Shown: one piece after another, positions 1-9,929 of the stretch
How the letters are laid out: every line of letters begins with the position of its first letter
Numbering within the stretch: the first letter of the stretch is position 1
From: Saccoglossus kowalevskii
Lineage: Eukaryota; Hemichordata; Enteropneusta; Harrimaniidae
Direction of reading: 5' to 3'
Assembly: GCF_000003605.2 (NCBI RefSeq)
Contig: NW_003120651.1
Coordinates: 1-26,198, forward strand
DNA: 26,198 nucleotides
Translations under genes and position numbers: made by a program
The notes under the pieces: generated by a model
Seen by the model: the letters and a program-made list of their open reading frames with translations, nothing else
What the model was told of the DNA's origin: nothing
The model's database searches: none

Positions 1-120
1 TCATTATCATGACAACCCCCCAGTTAAATTTCGAAAACATTAAGTAAATTTATCGATAATGCCTCATATATTAGCAGAATATCACAACAGCCAACTGAAA
101 AATCGACAACAAACTACATA

Positions 121-148
121 CAAAGTTGCAAAAAGCGATTGCAAAGTT
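121..148 (+). repeat. Second CAAAGTT pair, 21 bp apart (representative, M1)
   Basis: CAAAGTT at 121-127 and 142-148 are exactly two helical turns apart, with a CAAAAAG tract between. The second motif continues GGTAG, as does the last motif of the five-fold cluster in most units, so the two clusters probably share an origin by internal duplication. Conserved in most units; M24 is disturbed (AAAGTTGAAAAAAGTGATAG near 21438). Confidence 0.6.
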
Positions 149-276
149 GGTAGTTTCATTCGTGATTTTTACCTGTGATATCATATTAACAAGTCCCATA
201 GTTAAAAGTTCGAAAATATGAATAAATATTTCTGAAAAAGCTGTTAAACTTCCGTAGTGTTACTCCAAGCTTGTCG

Positions 277-289
277 AGGTCATAGGTCA
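277..289 (+). promoter_or_regulatory. Perfect AGGTCA-T-AGGTCA direct repeat (DR1-like, representative, M1)
   Basis: Two AGGTCA half-sites separated by one base match the DR1 consensus bound by nuclear receptor dimers in animals. By eye it is intact in 21 of 28 monomers. M12 has lost one repeat by a 7-bp deletion. M13, M14, M16, M21, M23 and M28 carry substitutions in the second half-site. Binding is not shown. The motif could equally be a small internal duplication without function. Confidence 0.35.
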
Positions 290-312
290 ATTCTAGAATG
301 TACCTGTGCCAG

Positions 313-320
313 CGATATCG
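313..320. other. Palindrome CGATATCG (representative, M1)
   Basis: An 8-bp perfect palindrome just upstream of the TATA-like tract. It is present in most monomers and changed to CGATGTCG in M3, M5, M20, M26, M27 and M28, and to CTATATCG in M9 and M10. No role is known to me. Confidence 0.4.
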
Positions 321-330
321 ATTTTAAAAC
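321..330 (+). promoter_or_regulatory. TATA-like tract upstream of the inferred 5S start (representative, M1)
   Basis: ATTTTAAAAC lies about 30 bp before the point (near 355) where nucleotide 1 of a colinear 5S gene would fall, allowing for the 11-bp displacement. Many animal 5S genes use a TATA-like element near -30. The tract is kept in nearly all units (M13 and M14 read GATTTAAAAG, M28 GATTTAAACG). In AT-rich DNA the match is weak evidence. Confidence 0.25.
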
Positions 331-348
331 ATCCAAAAAACATGAAAT

Positions 349-364
349 AGCCGCCAATTCGGCT
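349..364 (+). other. Hairpin-forming inverted repeat AGCCG-N6-CGGCT (representative, M1)
   Basis: AGCCG at 349-353 and CGGCT at 360-364 are perfect complements around CCAATT. It lies at the inferred 5' end of the 5S-like unit. M6-M8 change only the loop (CCAAGT). M11 and M12 break one arm (CGACT) and M16 has CGGAT. Most units keep both arms. Confidence 0.5.
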
Positions 365-397
365 TAATTTCACATCAGCCATGCGGCTTTGTGGTTA

Positions 398-476
398 GGT
401 CATCTACGAATGTTTAAATTAAAGCGCAATCGGGCGTGGTTAGTAATTGCATGGGAGACTCCCTGAATAAACGACC
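398..476 (+). pseudogene. 5S rRNA-derived segment, M1
   Basis: Reference description for the set. From TCGGGC (near 430) onward the sequence follows eukaryotic 5S rRNA from about nucleotide 62 to 104: TCGGGC, a G for C, TGGTTAGTA, TTG, C for G, ATGGGAGAC, then CCTG and AATA. This covers the intermediate element and box C of the Pol III internal control region. Upstream, AAG..AAGC matches the box A area. A TCACCGA-like block matches 5S positions near 42-48 but is displaced by about 11 extra bases. The 5' third of 5S is not recognisable, and the 3' strand of helix I is lost, so it cannot encode a normal 5S rRNA. In this copy box C reads TAGTAATTGC (one change) and TCACCGA reads TCATCTA. A run of eight T follows at 488-495. 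Confidence 0.85.
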
Positions 477-654
477 TGTTGAATCCATTTTTTTTGATTC
501 ATCACTCATCTATAAAACATATAAAAAAACGATCCTGCATTCTTATTTACAGTGATGTCAATCATTTATAGTGAAAAATCGTAGAATTCTTGTAACCATT
601 TTAATTAATGAAAAGTGTTTTAATTCCTAATAATTTCCAAGGACAAGTTGTTCA

Positions 655-665
655 TGCCGTCGGCA
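655..665. other. Inverted repeat TGCCG-T-CGGCA (representative, M1)
   Basis: Five-base arms around a single T, in the most GC-rich spot of the monomer. Arms are broken by single changes in M2, M13, M18, M25 and M26 and intact elsewhere (deleted in M23). No known site is recognised. Confidence 0.45.
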
Positions 666-697
666 CGTAGTGGATTTTAAGCTGTTAACACACCGTG

Positions 698-746
698 CAA
701 AGTTGTTCAAAGTGAATGCAAAGTTGTACAAAGTTATTGCAAAGTT
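698..746 (+). repeat. Helically phased CAAAGTK cluster (representative, M1)
   Basis: CAAAGTT or CAAAGTG starts at 698, 708, 719, 729 and 740: intervals of 10, 11, 10 and 11 bp, averaging one B-DNA turn. The cluster is present in nearly all monomers. In M13-M18 and M25 the first motif reads CGAAGTT. M23 lost the cluster in its deletion. Such phasing places the same bases on one DNA face, giving intrinsic curvature or an aligned protein-binding array. Confidence 0.7.
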
Positions 747-949
747 TGTAGATAAATTTGTATATATGACCTAAGTAGTTGGCATATAAAAACGCGCAGT
801 TGTATGGTCGACATATTAAATAAAAGTTAGTTGAAAGCAGGCTATAGATGTTCTCATGAGCTGAGTGTAAAATGTTAGAAAAAAGTGTGCAAAGTTTGAG
901 AAAACGAAAGAAATGTTGCCGGAGTTGCTTATATATTTAACCTAAGTCA

Positions 950-961
950 TTGTCATGACAA
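950..961. other. Perfect 12-bp palindrome TTGTCATGACAA (representative, start of M2)
   Basis: Used here as the monomer boundary. A 10-bp core TGTCATGACA remains in the units with CACCCCCGC after it (for example 2842-2851). M1 (TTATC), M8 (CATAACA), M15 (TTGCC), M27 (CATTACA) and M28 (TTGTTATG) have lost symmetry. Confidence 0.5.
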
Positions 962-1340
962 CCCCAGTTAAATTTCGAAAACATTAAGTAAATGCATCGA
1001 TAATGCCTCATATATAAGCAGAATATCACAACAGACATCTGAAAAATCGACAACAAACTACATACAAAGTTGCAAAAAACGATTGCAAAGTTGGTAGTTA
1101 CATTCGTGATTTTTACCTGTGATATCATATTAAAAAGTCCCATAGTTAAAAGTTCGAAAATATGAATAAATATTTCTGAAAAAGCTGTTAAATTTCCGTA
1201 GTGTTACTCCAAGCTTGTAGAGGTCATAGGTCAATTCTTGAATGTACCTGTGCCAGCGATATCGATTTTAAAACATCAAAAAACATGAAATAGCCGCCAA
1301 TTCGGCTTAATTTCAAATAATCTATCCAGCTTTGTGGCTA

Positions 1341-1419
1341 GGTCACCGACGAATGTTTAAAATAAAGCTCAATCGGGCGTGGTTAGTACTTGCATGGGAG
1401 ACTCCCTGAATAAACGACC
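1341..1419 (+). pseudogene. 5S rRNA-derived segment, M2
   Basis: Box C core is intact (GGTTAGTACTTGCATGGGAG at 1381-1400) and TCACCGA is present. The box A area reads AATAAAGCTCAATCGGGC. GGGAGACTCCC at 1396-1406 forms a perfect inverted repeat. T8 at 1431-1438 is the likely Pol III stop. One of the best-preserved copies. Confidence 0.87.
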
Positions 1420-1430
1420 TGTTGAATTTA

Positions 1431-1438
1431 TTTTTTTT
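1431..1438 (+). terminator. Candidate Pol III terminator (representative, M2)
   Basis: A run of eight T begins 11 bp after the 5S-like segment. Pol III stops at runs of four or more T on the non-template strand. Equivalent runs follow almost every copy (individual positions are in the 5S entries): T8-T9 in most type A units, T6-T7 in type B, T4 in type C. M21 has only T3 and M23 none. Function is inferred from position relative to the box C match. Confidence 0.4.
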
Positions 1439-2287
1439 GTTTCATCACACATCTATAAAACATATAAAACAACGATCCTGCATTCTTTTTTTACAGTGAT
1501 GTCAATCATTTATAGTGAAAAATCGTAGAATTTATGTAACTATTTTAATTAATGAAAAGTGTTTTAATTCCTAATAATTTCCAAGGACAAGTTGTTCATG
1601 CTGTCGGCACGTAGTGGGTTTTAAGCTGTTAACACACCGTTCAAAGATGTTCAAAGTGAATGCAAAGTTGTACAAAGTTATTGCAAAGTTGGTAGATGTA
1701 TTTTTATATATGACCTAAGTAGTTGGCATATAGAAACGCGCAGTTGTAAAGTCGACAAATTAAATAAAAGTTAGTTGAAAGCAGCCTATAGATGTTCTCA
1801 TGAGGTGAGTGTAAAATGTTAGAAACAAGTGTGCAAATTTTTGGGAAAACGAAAGAAATGTTGGCGGAGTTGCTTTTATATTTAACCTAAGTCATTGTCA
1901 TGACAACACCACAGTTAAATTTCGGAAACATTAAGTAAATGTATCGATAATGCCTCATATATAAGCAGAAAATCACAACAGCCAACTGAAAAATCGACAA
2001 CAAACTACATACAAAGTTGCAAAAAGCGATTGCAAAGTTGGTAGTTTCATTCGTGATTTTTGCCTGTGATATCATATTAACAAGTCCCATAATTAAATGT
2101 TCGAAAATATGAATAAATATTTCTGAAAAAGCTGTTAAATTACCGTAGTTTTACTCCAAGCTCGTAGAGGTCATAGGTCAATTCTAGAATGAACCTGTAC
2201 CAGCGATGTCGATTTTAAAACATCGAAAAACATGAATTAGCCGCCAATTCGGCTTAATTTCAAATAATCAATGCAGCTTTGTGGTTA

Positions 2288-2366
2288 GGTCACCGACGAA
2301 TGTTTAAAGTAAAGCGCAATCGGGCGTGGTTAGTACTTGCATGGGAGACTCCCTGAATAAACGACC
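2288..2366 (+). pseudogene. 5S rRNA-derived segment, M3
   Basis: Intact GGTTAGTACTTG and GGGAGACTCCC, with box A area AAGTAAAGCGCAATCGGGC. The type A ending ACGACCTTTTG replaces CCTGTTG. T8 at 2378-2385. Confidence 0.87.
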
Positions 2367-3233
2367 TTTTGAATTTATTTTTTTTGTTTCATCACACATC
2401 TATAAAACATATAAAACAACGATCCTGCATTCTTTTTTACAGTGATGTCAATCATTTATAGTGAAAAATCGTAGAATTTTTGTAACTATTTTAATTAATG
2501 CAAAGTGTTTTAATTCCTTCTAATTTTCAAGGACAAGTTGTTCATGCCGTCGGCACTTAGTGGGTTTTAAGCTGTTAACACACCGTGCAAAGATGTTCAA
2601 AGTGAATGCAAATTTGTACAAAGTTATTGAAAAGTTGGTAGATGTATTTTTATATATGACCTAAGTAGTTGGCATATAGAAACGCGCAGTTGTAAAGTCG
2701 ACAAATTAAATAAAAGTTAGTTGAAAGCAGCCTATAGATGTTCTCATGAGGTGAGTGTAAAATGTTAGAAACAAGTGTGCAAATTTTTGGGAAAACGAAA
2801 GAAATGTTGGCGGAGTTGCTTTTATATTTAACCTAAGTCATTGTCATGACACCCCCGCAGTTAAATTTCGATTACATTAAGTAGATGTATCGATAATGCC
2901 TTATATATAGGCAGAATATCACAACAGCCAACTGAAAAATCGACAACAAACTACATACAAAGTTGCAAAAAGCGATTGCAAAGTTGGTAGTTTCCTTCGT
3001 GATTTTTACCTTTGAAATCATATTAACAAGTCCGACAATTAAATGTTCGAAAATATGAATAAATATTTCTGAAAAAGCTGTTAAATTACCGTAGTTTTAC
3101 TCCAAGCTTGTAGAGGTCATAGGTCAATTCTAGAATGTACCTGTGCCAGCGATATCGATTTTAAAACATCCAAAAACATAAAACAGCCGCCAATTCGGCT
3201 TAATTTCAAATAATCTATGCAGCTTTGTGGTTA

Positions 3234-3311
3234 GGTCACCTACGAATGTTTAAAGTAAAGCGCAATTGGGCGTGGTTAGTACTTGCATGGAGACTCACTG
3301 AATAAACGACC
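3234..3311 (+). pseudogene. 5S rRNA-derived segment, M4
   Basis: One G is missing from the GGG of box C (CATGGAGACTCACTG), and CCCTG has become CACTG, so the local inverted repeat is lost. TTGGGC replaces TCGGGC. T8 at 3319-3326. Confidence 0.84.
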
Positions 3312-4177
3312 TGTTAAATTTTTTTTGTTTCATCACACATCTATAAAACATATAAAACAACGATCCTGCATTCTTTTTTTACAGTGATGTCATTCATTTA
3401 TAGAGAAAAATCGTAGAATTTTTGTAACTATTTTAATTATTGAAAAGTGTTTTAATTCCTTCTAATTTTCAAGGATAAGTTGTTCATGCCGTCGGCACTT
3501 AGTGGGTTTTAAGCTGTTAACACACCGTGCAAAGATGTTCAAAGTGAATGCAAAGTTGTACAAAGTTATTGCAAAGTTGGTAGATGTATTTTTATATATG
3601 ACCTAAGTAGTTGGCATATAGAAACGCGCAGTTGTAAAGTCGACAAATTAAATAAAAGTTAGTTGAAAGCAGCCTATAGATGTTCTCATGAGGTGAGTGT
3701 AAAATGTTAGAAACAAGTGTGCAAATTTTTGGGAAAACGAAAGAAATGTTGGCGGAGTAGCTTTTATATTTAACCTAAGTTATTGTCATGACAACACCAC
3801 AGTTAAATTTTGGAAACATTAAGTAAATGTATCGATAATGCCTCATATATAAGCAGAAAATCACAACAGCCAACTGAAAAATCGACAACAAACTACATAC
3901 AAAGTTGCAAAAAGCGATTGCAAAGTTGGTAGTTTCATTCGTGATTTTTGCCTGTGATATCATATTAACAAGTCCCATAATTAAATGTTCGAAAATATGA
4001 ATAAATATTTTCTGAAAAAGCTGTTAAATTACCGTAGTTTTACTACAAGCTCGTAGAGGTCATAGGTCAATTCTAGAATGAACCTGTACCAGCGATGTCG
4101 ATTTTAAAACATCGAAAAACATGAATTTAGCCGCCAATTCGGCTTAATTTCAAATAATCAATGCAGCTTTGTGGTTA

Positions 4178-4256
4178 GGTCACCGAAGAATGTTTAAAGT
4201 AAAGCGCAATCGGGCGTGGTTAGTACTTGCATGGGAGACTCCCTGAATAAACGACC
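4178..4256 (+). pseudogene. 5S rRNA-derived segment, M5
   Basis: Box C matches M3. TCACCGAAG replaces TCACCGACG. T9 at 4268-4276. The whole monomer is close to M3, two units upstream. Confidence 0.87.
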
Positions 4257-5124
4257 TTTTGAATTTATTTTTTTTTGTTTCATCACACATATATAAAACA
4301 TATAAAACAACGATCCTGCATTCTTTTTTACAGTGATGTCAATCATTTATAGTGAAAAATCGAAGAATTTTTGTAACTATTTTAATTAATGCAAAGTGTT
4401 TTAATTCCTTCTAATTTTCAAGGACAAGTTGTTCATGCCGTCGGCACCTAGTGGGTTTTAAGCTGTTAACACACCGTGTAAAGTTGTTCAAAGTGAATGC
4501 AAAGTTGTACAAAGTTATTGCAAAGTTGGTAGATGTATTTGTATATATGACCTAAGTAGTTGGCATATAGAAACGCGCAGTTGTAAAGTCGACAAATTAA
4601 ATAAAAGTTAGTTGAAAGCAGCCTATAGATGTTCTCATGAGGTGAGTGTAAAATGTTAGAAACAAGTGTGCAAATTTTTGGGAAAACGAAAGAAATGTTG
4701 GCGGAGTTGCTTTTATATTTAACCAAAGTCATTGTCATGACACCCCCGCAGTTAAATTTCGAAAACATTAAGTAAATGTATCGATAATGCCTAATATATA
4801 AGCATAATATCACAACAGCCAAATGAAAAATCGACAACAAACTACATACAAAGTTGCAAAAAGCGATTGCAAAGTTGGTAGTTTCATTCGTGATTTTTAC
4901 CTGTGATATCATATTAACAAGTCCCATAATTAAATGTTCGAAAATATGAATAAATATTTCTGAAAAAGCTGTTAAATTACCGTAGTTTTACTCCAAGCTT
5001 GTAGAGGTCATAGGTCAATTCTACAATGTACCTGTGCCAGCGATATCGATTTTAAAACATCCAAAAACATGAAATAGCCGCCAAGTCGGCTTAATTTAAA
5101 ATAATCCATGCACCTTTGTGGTTA

Positions 5125-5203
5125 GGTCACCGACGAATGTTTAAAGTAAAGTGCAATGGGGCGTGGTTAGTACTTGCATGGGAGACTCCCTGAATAAACG
5201 ACC
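5125..5203 (+). pseudogene. 5S rRNA-derived segment, M6
   Basis: TCGGGC has become TGGGGC and box A reads AAAGTGCAA. Box C is intact. T8 at 5215-5222. The flanking GCACCTTTGTGG is private to M6-M8. Confidence 0.86.
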
Positions 5204-6072
5204 TTTTGAATTTATTTTTTTTGTTTCATCACACATCTATAAAACATATAAAACAACGATCCTGCATTCTTTTTTACAGTGATGTCAATCATTTATAGTG
5301 AAAAATCGTAGAATTTTTGTAACTATTTTAATTAATGCAAAGTGTTTTAATTCCTTCTAATTTTCAAGGACAAGTTGTTCATGCCGTCGGCACCTAGTGG
5401 GTTTTAAGCTGTTAACACACCGTGTAAAGTTGTTCAAAGTGAATGCAAAGTTGTACAAAGTTATTGCAAAGTTGGTAGATGTATTTGTATATATGACCTA
5501 AGTAGTTGGCATATAGAAACGCGCAGTTGTAAAGTCGACAAATTAAATAAAAGTTAGTTGAAAGCAGCCTATAGATGTTCTCATGAGGTGAGTGTAAAAT
5601 GTTAGAAACAAGTGTGCACATTTTTGGGAAAACGAAAGAAATGTTGGCGGAGTTGCTTTTATATTTAACCAAAGTCATTGTCATGACACCCCCGCAGTTA
5701 AATTTCGAAAACATTAAGTAAATGTATCGATAATGCCTAATATATATTAGCATAATATCACAACAGCCAACTGAAAAATCGACAACAAACTACATACAAA
5801 GTTGCAAAAAGCGATTGCAAAGTTGGTAGTTTCATTCGTGATTTTTACCTGTGATATCATATTAACAAGTCCCATAATTAAATGTTCGAAAATATGAATA
5901 AATATTTCTGAAAAAGCTGTTAAATTACCGTAGTTTTACTCCAAGCTTGTAGAGGTCATAGGTCAATTCTACAATGTACCTGTGCCAGCGATATCGATTT
6001 TAAAACATCCAAAAAAATTAAATAGCCGCCAAGTCGGCTTAATTTTAAATAATGCATGCACCTTTGTGGTTA

Positions 6073-6151
6073 GGTCACCGGCGAATGTTTAAAGTAAAGT
6101 GCAATCGGGCGTGGTTAGTACTTGCATGGGAGACTCCCTGAATAAACGACC
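6073..6151 (+). pseudogene. 5S rRNA-derived segment, M7
   Basis: TCGGGC and box C are intact, with TCACCGGCG in place of TCACCGACG. T8 at 6163-6170. Confidence 0.87.
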
Positions 6152-7018
6152 TTTTGAATTTATTTTTTTTGTTTCATCACACATCTATAAAACATATAAA
6201 ACAACGATCCTGCATTCTTTTTTACAGTGATGTCAATCATTTATAGTGAAAAATCGTAGAATTTTTGTAACTATTTTAATTAATGCAAAGTGTTTTAATT
6301 CCTTCTAATTTTCCAGGACAAGTTGTTCATGCCGTCGGCACCTAGTGGGTTTTAAGCTGTTAACACACCGTGTAAAGTTGTTCAAAGTGAATGCAAAGTT
6401 GTACAAAGTTATTGCAAAGTTGGTAGATGTATTTGTATATATGACCTAAGTAGTTGGCATATAGAAACGCGCAGTTGTAAAGTCGACAAATTAAATAAAA
6501 GTTAGTTGAAAGCAGCCTATAGATGTTCTCATGAGGTGAGTGTAAAATGTTAGAAACAAGTGTGCAAATTTTTGGGAAAACGAAAGAAATGTTGGCGGAG
6601 TTGCTTTTATATTTAACCAAAGTCATTGTCATAACACCCCCGCAGTTAAATTTCGAAAACATTAAGTAAATGTATCGATAATGCCTAATATATAAGCATA
6701 ATATCACAACAGCCAACTGAAAAATCGACAACAAACTACATACAAAGTTGCAAAAAGCGATTGCAAAGTTGGTAGTTTCATTCGTGATTTTTACCTGTGA
6801 TATCATATTAACAAGTCCCATAATTAAATGTTCGAAAATATGAATAAATATTTCTGAAAAAGCTGTTAAATTACCGTAGTTTTACTCCAAGCTTGTAGAG
6901 GTCATAGGTCAATTCTACAATGTACCTGTGCCAGCGATATCGATTTTAAAACATCCAAAAACATGAAATAGCCGCCAAGTCGGCTTAATTTAAAATAATC
7001 CATGCACCTTTGTGGTTA

Positions 7019-7097
7019 GGTCACCGGCGAATGTTTAAAGTAAAGTGCAATGGGGCGTGGTTAGTACTTGCATGGGAGACTCCCTGAATAAACGACC
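7019..7097 (+). pseudogene. 5S rRNA-derived segment, M8
   Basis: Shares TGGGGC with M6 and TCACCGGCG with M7. Box C is intact. T8 at 7109-7116. Confidence 0.86.
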
Positions 7098-7963
7098 TTT
7101 TGAATTTATTTTTTTTGTTTCATCACACATCTATAAAACATATAAAACAACGATCCTGCATTCTTTTTTACAGTGATGTCAATCATTTATAGTGAAAAAT
7201 CGTAGAATTTTTGTAACTATTTTAATTAATGCAAAGTGTTTTAATTCCTTCTAATTTTCAAGGACAAGTTGTTCATGCCGTCGGCACCTAGTGGGTTTTA
7301 AGCTGTTAACACACCGTGTAAAGTTGTTCAAAGTGAATGCAAAGTTGTACAAAGTTATTGCAAAGTTGGTAGATGTATTTGTATATATGACCTAAGTAGT
7401 TGGCATATAGAAACGCGCAGTTGTAAAGTCGACAAATTAAATAAAAGTTAGTTGAAAGCAGCCTATAGATGTTCTCATGAGGTGAGTGTAAAATGTTAGA
7501 AACAAGTGTGCAAATTTTTGGGAAAACGAAAGAAATGTTGGCGGAGTTGCTTTTATATTTAACCTAAGTCAATGTCATGACACCCCCGCAGTTAAATTTT
7601 GAAAACATTAAGTAAATGTATCGATAATGCCTCATATATAAGCAGAATATCACAACAGCCAACTGAAAAATCGACAACAAACTACATACAATGTTGCAAA
7701 AAGCGATTGCAAAGTTGGTAGTTTAATTCGTGATTTTTACCTGTGATATCATATTAGCAAGTCCCATAGTTAAAAGTTCGAAAATATAAATAAATATTTC
7801 TGAAAAAGCTGTTAAATTACCGGAGTGTTACTCCAAGCTTGTAGAGGTCATAGGTCAATTATAGAATGTACCTGTGTCAGCTATATCGATTTCAAAACAT
7901 CCAAAACATGAAATAGCCGCCAATTCGGCTTAATTTCAAATAATCAATGCAGCTTTGTGGTTA

Positions 7964-8042
7964 GGTCACTGACGAATGTTTAAAGTAAAGCGCAATCGGG
8001 CTTGGTTAGTACTTGCATGGGAGACTCCCTGAATAAACGACC
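7964..8042 (+). pseudogene. 5S rRNA-derived segment, M9
   Basis: The intermediate-element region reads CGGGCTTGG instead of CGGGCGTGG, a change shared only with M10. TCACTGA replaces TCACCGA. T7 at 8054-8060. Confidence 0.86.
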
Positions 8043-8906
8043 TTTTGAATTTATTTTTTTGTTTCATCACACATCTATAAAACATATAAAACAACGATCC
8101 TGCATTCTTTTTTACTGTGATGTCAATCATTTATAGTGAAAAATCGTAGAATTTTTGTAACTATTTTAATTAAAGAAAAGTGTTCTAATTCCTTCTAATT
8201 TTCAAGGACAAGTTGTTCATGCCGTCGGCACGTAGTGGGTATTAAGCTGTTAACACACCGTGCAAAGTTGTTCAAAGTAAATGCAAAGTTGTACAAAGTT
8301 AATGCAAAGTTGGTAGATGTATTTGTATATATGACCTAAGTAGTTGGCATATATAAACGCGTAGTTGTAAAGTCGACAAATTAAATAAAAGTTAGTTGAA
8401 AGCAGCCTATAGATGTTCTCATGAGGTGAGTGAAAAATGTTAGAAACAAGTGTGCAAATTTTTGGGAAAACGAAAGAAATGTTGGCGGAGTTGCTTTTAT
8501 ATTTAACCTAAGTCATTGTCATGACACCCCCGCAGTTAAATTTCGATTACATTAAGTAGATGTATCGATAATGCCTTATATATAAGCGGAATATCACAAC
8601 AGCCAACTGAAAAATCGACAACAAACTACATACAAAGTTGCAAAAAGCGATTGCAAAGTTGGTAGTTTCATTCGTGATTTTTACCTGTGATATCATATTA
8701 ACAAGTCCCATAATTAAATGTTCGAAAATATGAAGAAATATTTCTGAAAAGCTGTTAAATTACCGGAGTGTTACTCCAAGCTTGTAGAGGTCATAGGTCA
8801 ATTATAGAATGTACCTGTGTCAGCTATATCGATTTCAAAACATCCAAAACATGAAATAGCCGCCAATTCGGCTTAATTTCAAATAATCAATGCAGCTTTG
8901 TGGTTA

Positions 8907-8985
8907 GGTTACCGACGAATGTTTAAAGTAAAGCGCAATCGGGCTTGGTTAGTACTTGCATGGGAGACTCCCTGAATAAACGACC
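8907..8985 (+). pseudogene. 5S rRNA-derived segment, M10
   Basis: Carries the M9 variant CGGGCTTGG and also GGTTACCGACG. Box C is unchanged. T7 at 8997-9003. Confidence 0.86.
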
Positions 8986-9850
8986 TTTTGAATTTATTTT
9001 TTTGTTTCATCACACATCTATAAAACATATAAAACAACGATCCTGCATTCTTTTTTACTGTGATGTCAATCATTTATAGTGAAAAATCGTAGAATTTTTG
9101 TAACTATTTTAATTAATGCAAAGTGTTTTAATTCCTTCTAATTTTCCAGGACAAGTTGTTCATGCCGTCGGCACGTAGTGATTTTTAAGCTGTTAACACA
9201 CTGTGCAAAGTTGTTCAAAGTAAATGCAAAGTTGTACAAAGTTATTGCAAAGTTAGTAGATGTATTTGTATATATGACCTAAGTAGTTGGCATATAGAAA
9301 CGCGCAGTTGTAAAGTCGACAAATTAAATAAAAGTTAGTTGAAAGCAGCCTATAGATGTTTTCATGAGGTGAGTGTAAAATGTTAGAAACAAGTGTGCAA
9401 ATTTTTGGGAAAACGAAAGAAATGTTGGCGGAGTTGCTTTTATAGTTAACCTAAGTCATTGTCATGACACCCCCGCAGTTAAATTTCGATTACATTAAGT
9501 AGATGTATCGATAATGCCTTATATATAGGCAGAATATCACAACAGCCAACTGAAAAATCGACAACAAACTACATACAAAGTTGCAAAAAGCGATTGCAAA
9601 GTTGGTAGTTTCATTCGTGATTTTTACCTGTGATATCATATTAACAAGTCCCATAATTAAATGTTCGAAAATATGAAGAAATATTTCTGAAAAGCTGTTA
9701 AATTACCGTAGTTTTACTCCAAGCTTGTAGAGGTCATAGGTCATTTCTACAATGTACCTGTGCCAGCGATATCGATTTTAAATCATCCAAAAACATGAAT
9801 TAGCCGCCCATTCGACTCAATTTCAAATAATCAATGCAGCTTTGTGGTTA

Positions 9851-9929
9851 GGTCACCGACGAATGTTTAAAGTAAAGCGCAATCGGGCGTGGTTAGTACT
9901 TGCATGGGAGACTCCCTGAATAAACGACC
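9851..9929 (+). pseudogene. 5S rRNA-derived segment, M11
   Basis: Carries the type A consensus throughout: TCACCGACG, AAGCGCAATCGGGCG and an intact box C. T8 at 9941-9948. Confidence 0.87.

Noticed and set aside
398-476. Functional 5S rRNA gene
   Set aside because: The 5' third and the closing 3' strand of helix I are missing, and box A is degenerate and displaced, so mature 5S rRNA could not fold.
391-480. tRNA-derived SINE reading of GTGGTTAGGTCACC and GGTTAGTACTTG
   Set aside because: GTGGTTAG occurs in some tRNAs, but no GGTTCRANNCC box B follows. The longer run through ATGGGAGAC-CCTG-AATA is diagnostic of 5S rRNA.
511-526. TATA box TATAAAACATATAAAA downstream of the T run
   Set aside because: Conserved in most units but with no plausible gene start downstream. 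AT-richness alone explains it.
823-834. Polyadenylation signals (AATAAA in TTAAATAAAAG, GAATAAATATT and TGAATAAACG of each unit)
   Set aside because: The hexamer is expected often in AT-rich DNA, and no Pol II gene precedes it.
901-961. Transposon or MITE end at the TTGTCATGACAA palindrome
   Set aside because: No matching terminal inverted repeats at monomer ends, no target-site duplication, and continuous head-to-tail order throughout.
937-1143. Recurrent ~67-codon minus-strand frame beginning MGLVNMISQ
   Set aside because: It recurs only because the repeat recurs. In several units the start, the end or the frame is lost, and no consistent upstream signal or synonymous-biased change is visible by eye.
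4466-4927. Open frame of 153 codons on the minus strand (also at 6360-6821; shorter forms in most other units)
   Set aside because: It is the reverse complement of the satellite, spans the phased CAAAGTT cluster and the monomer boundary, is truncated differently in neighbouring units, and shows no recognisable domain. Its length reflects chance lack of stops in a few nearly identical type A copies. Hydrophobic runs come from the base composition.
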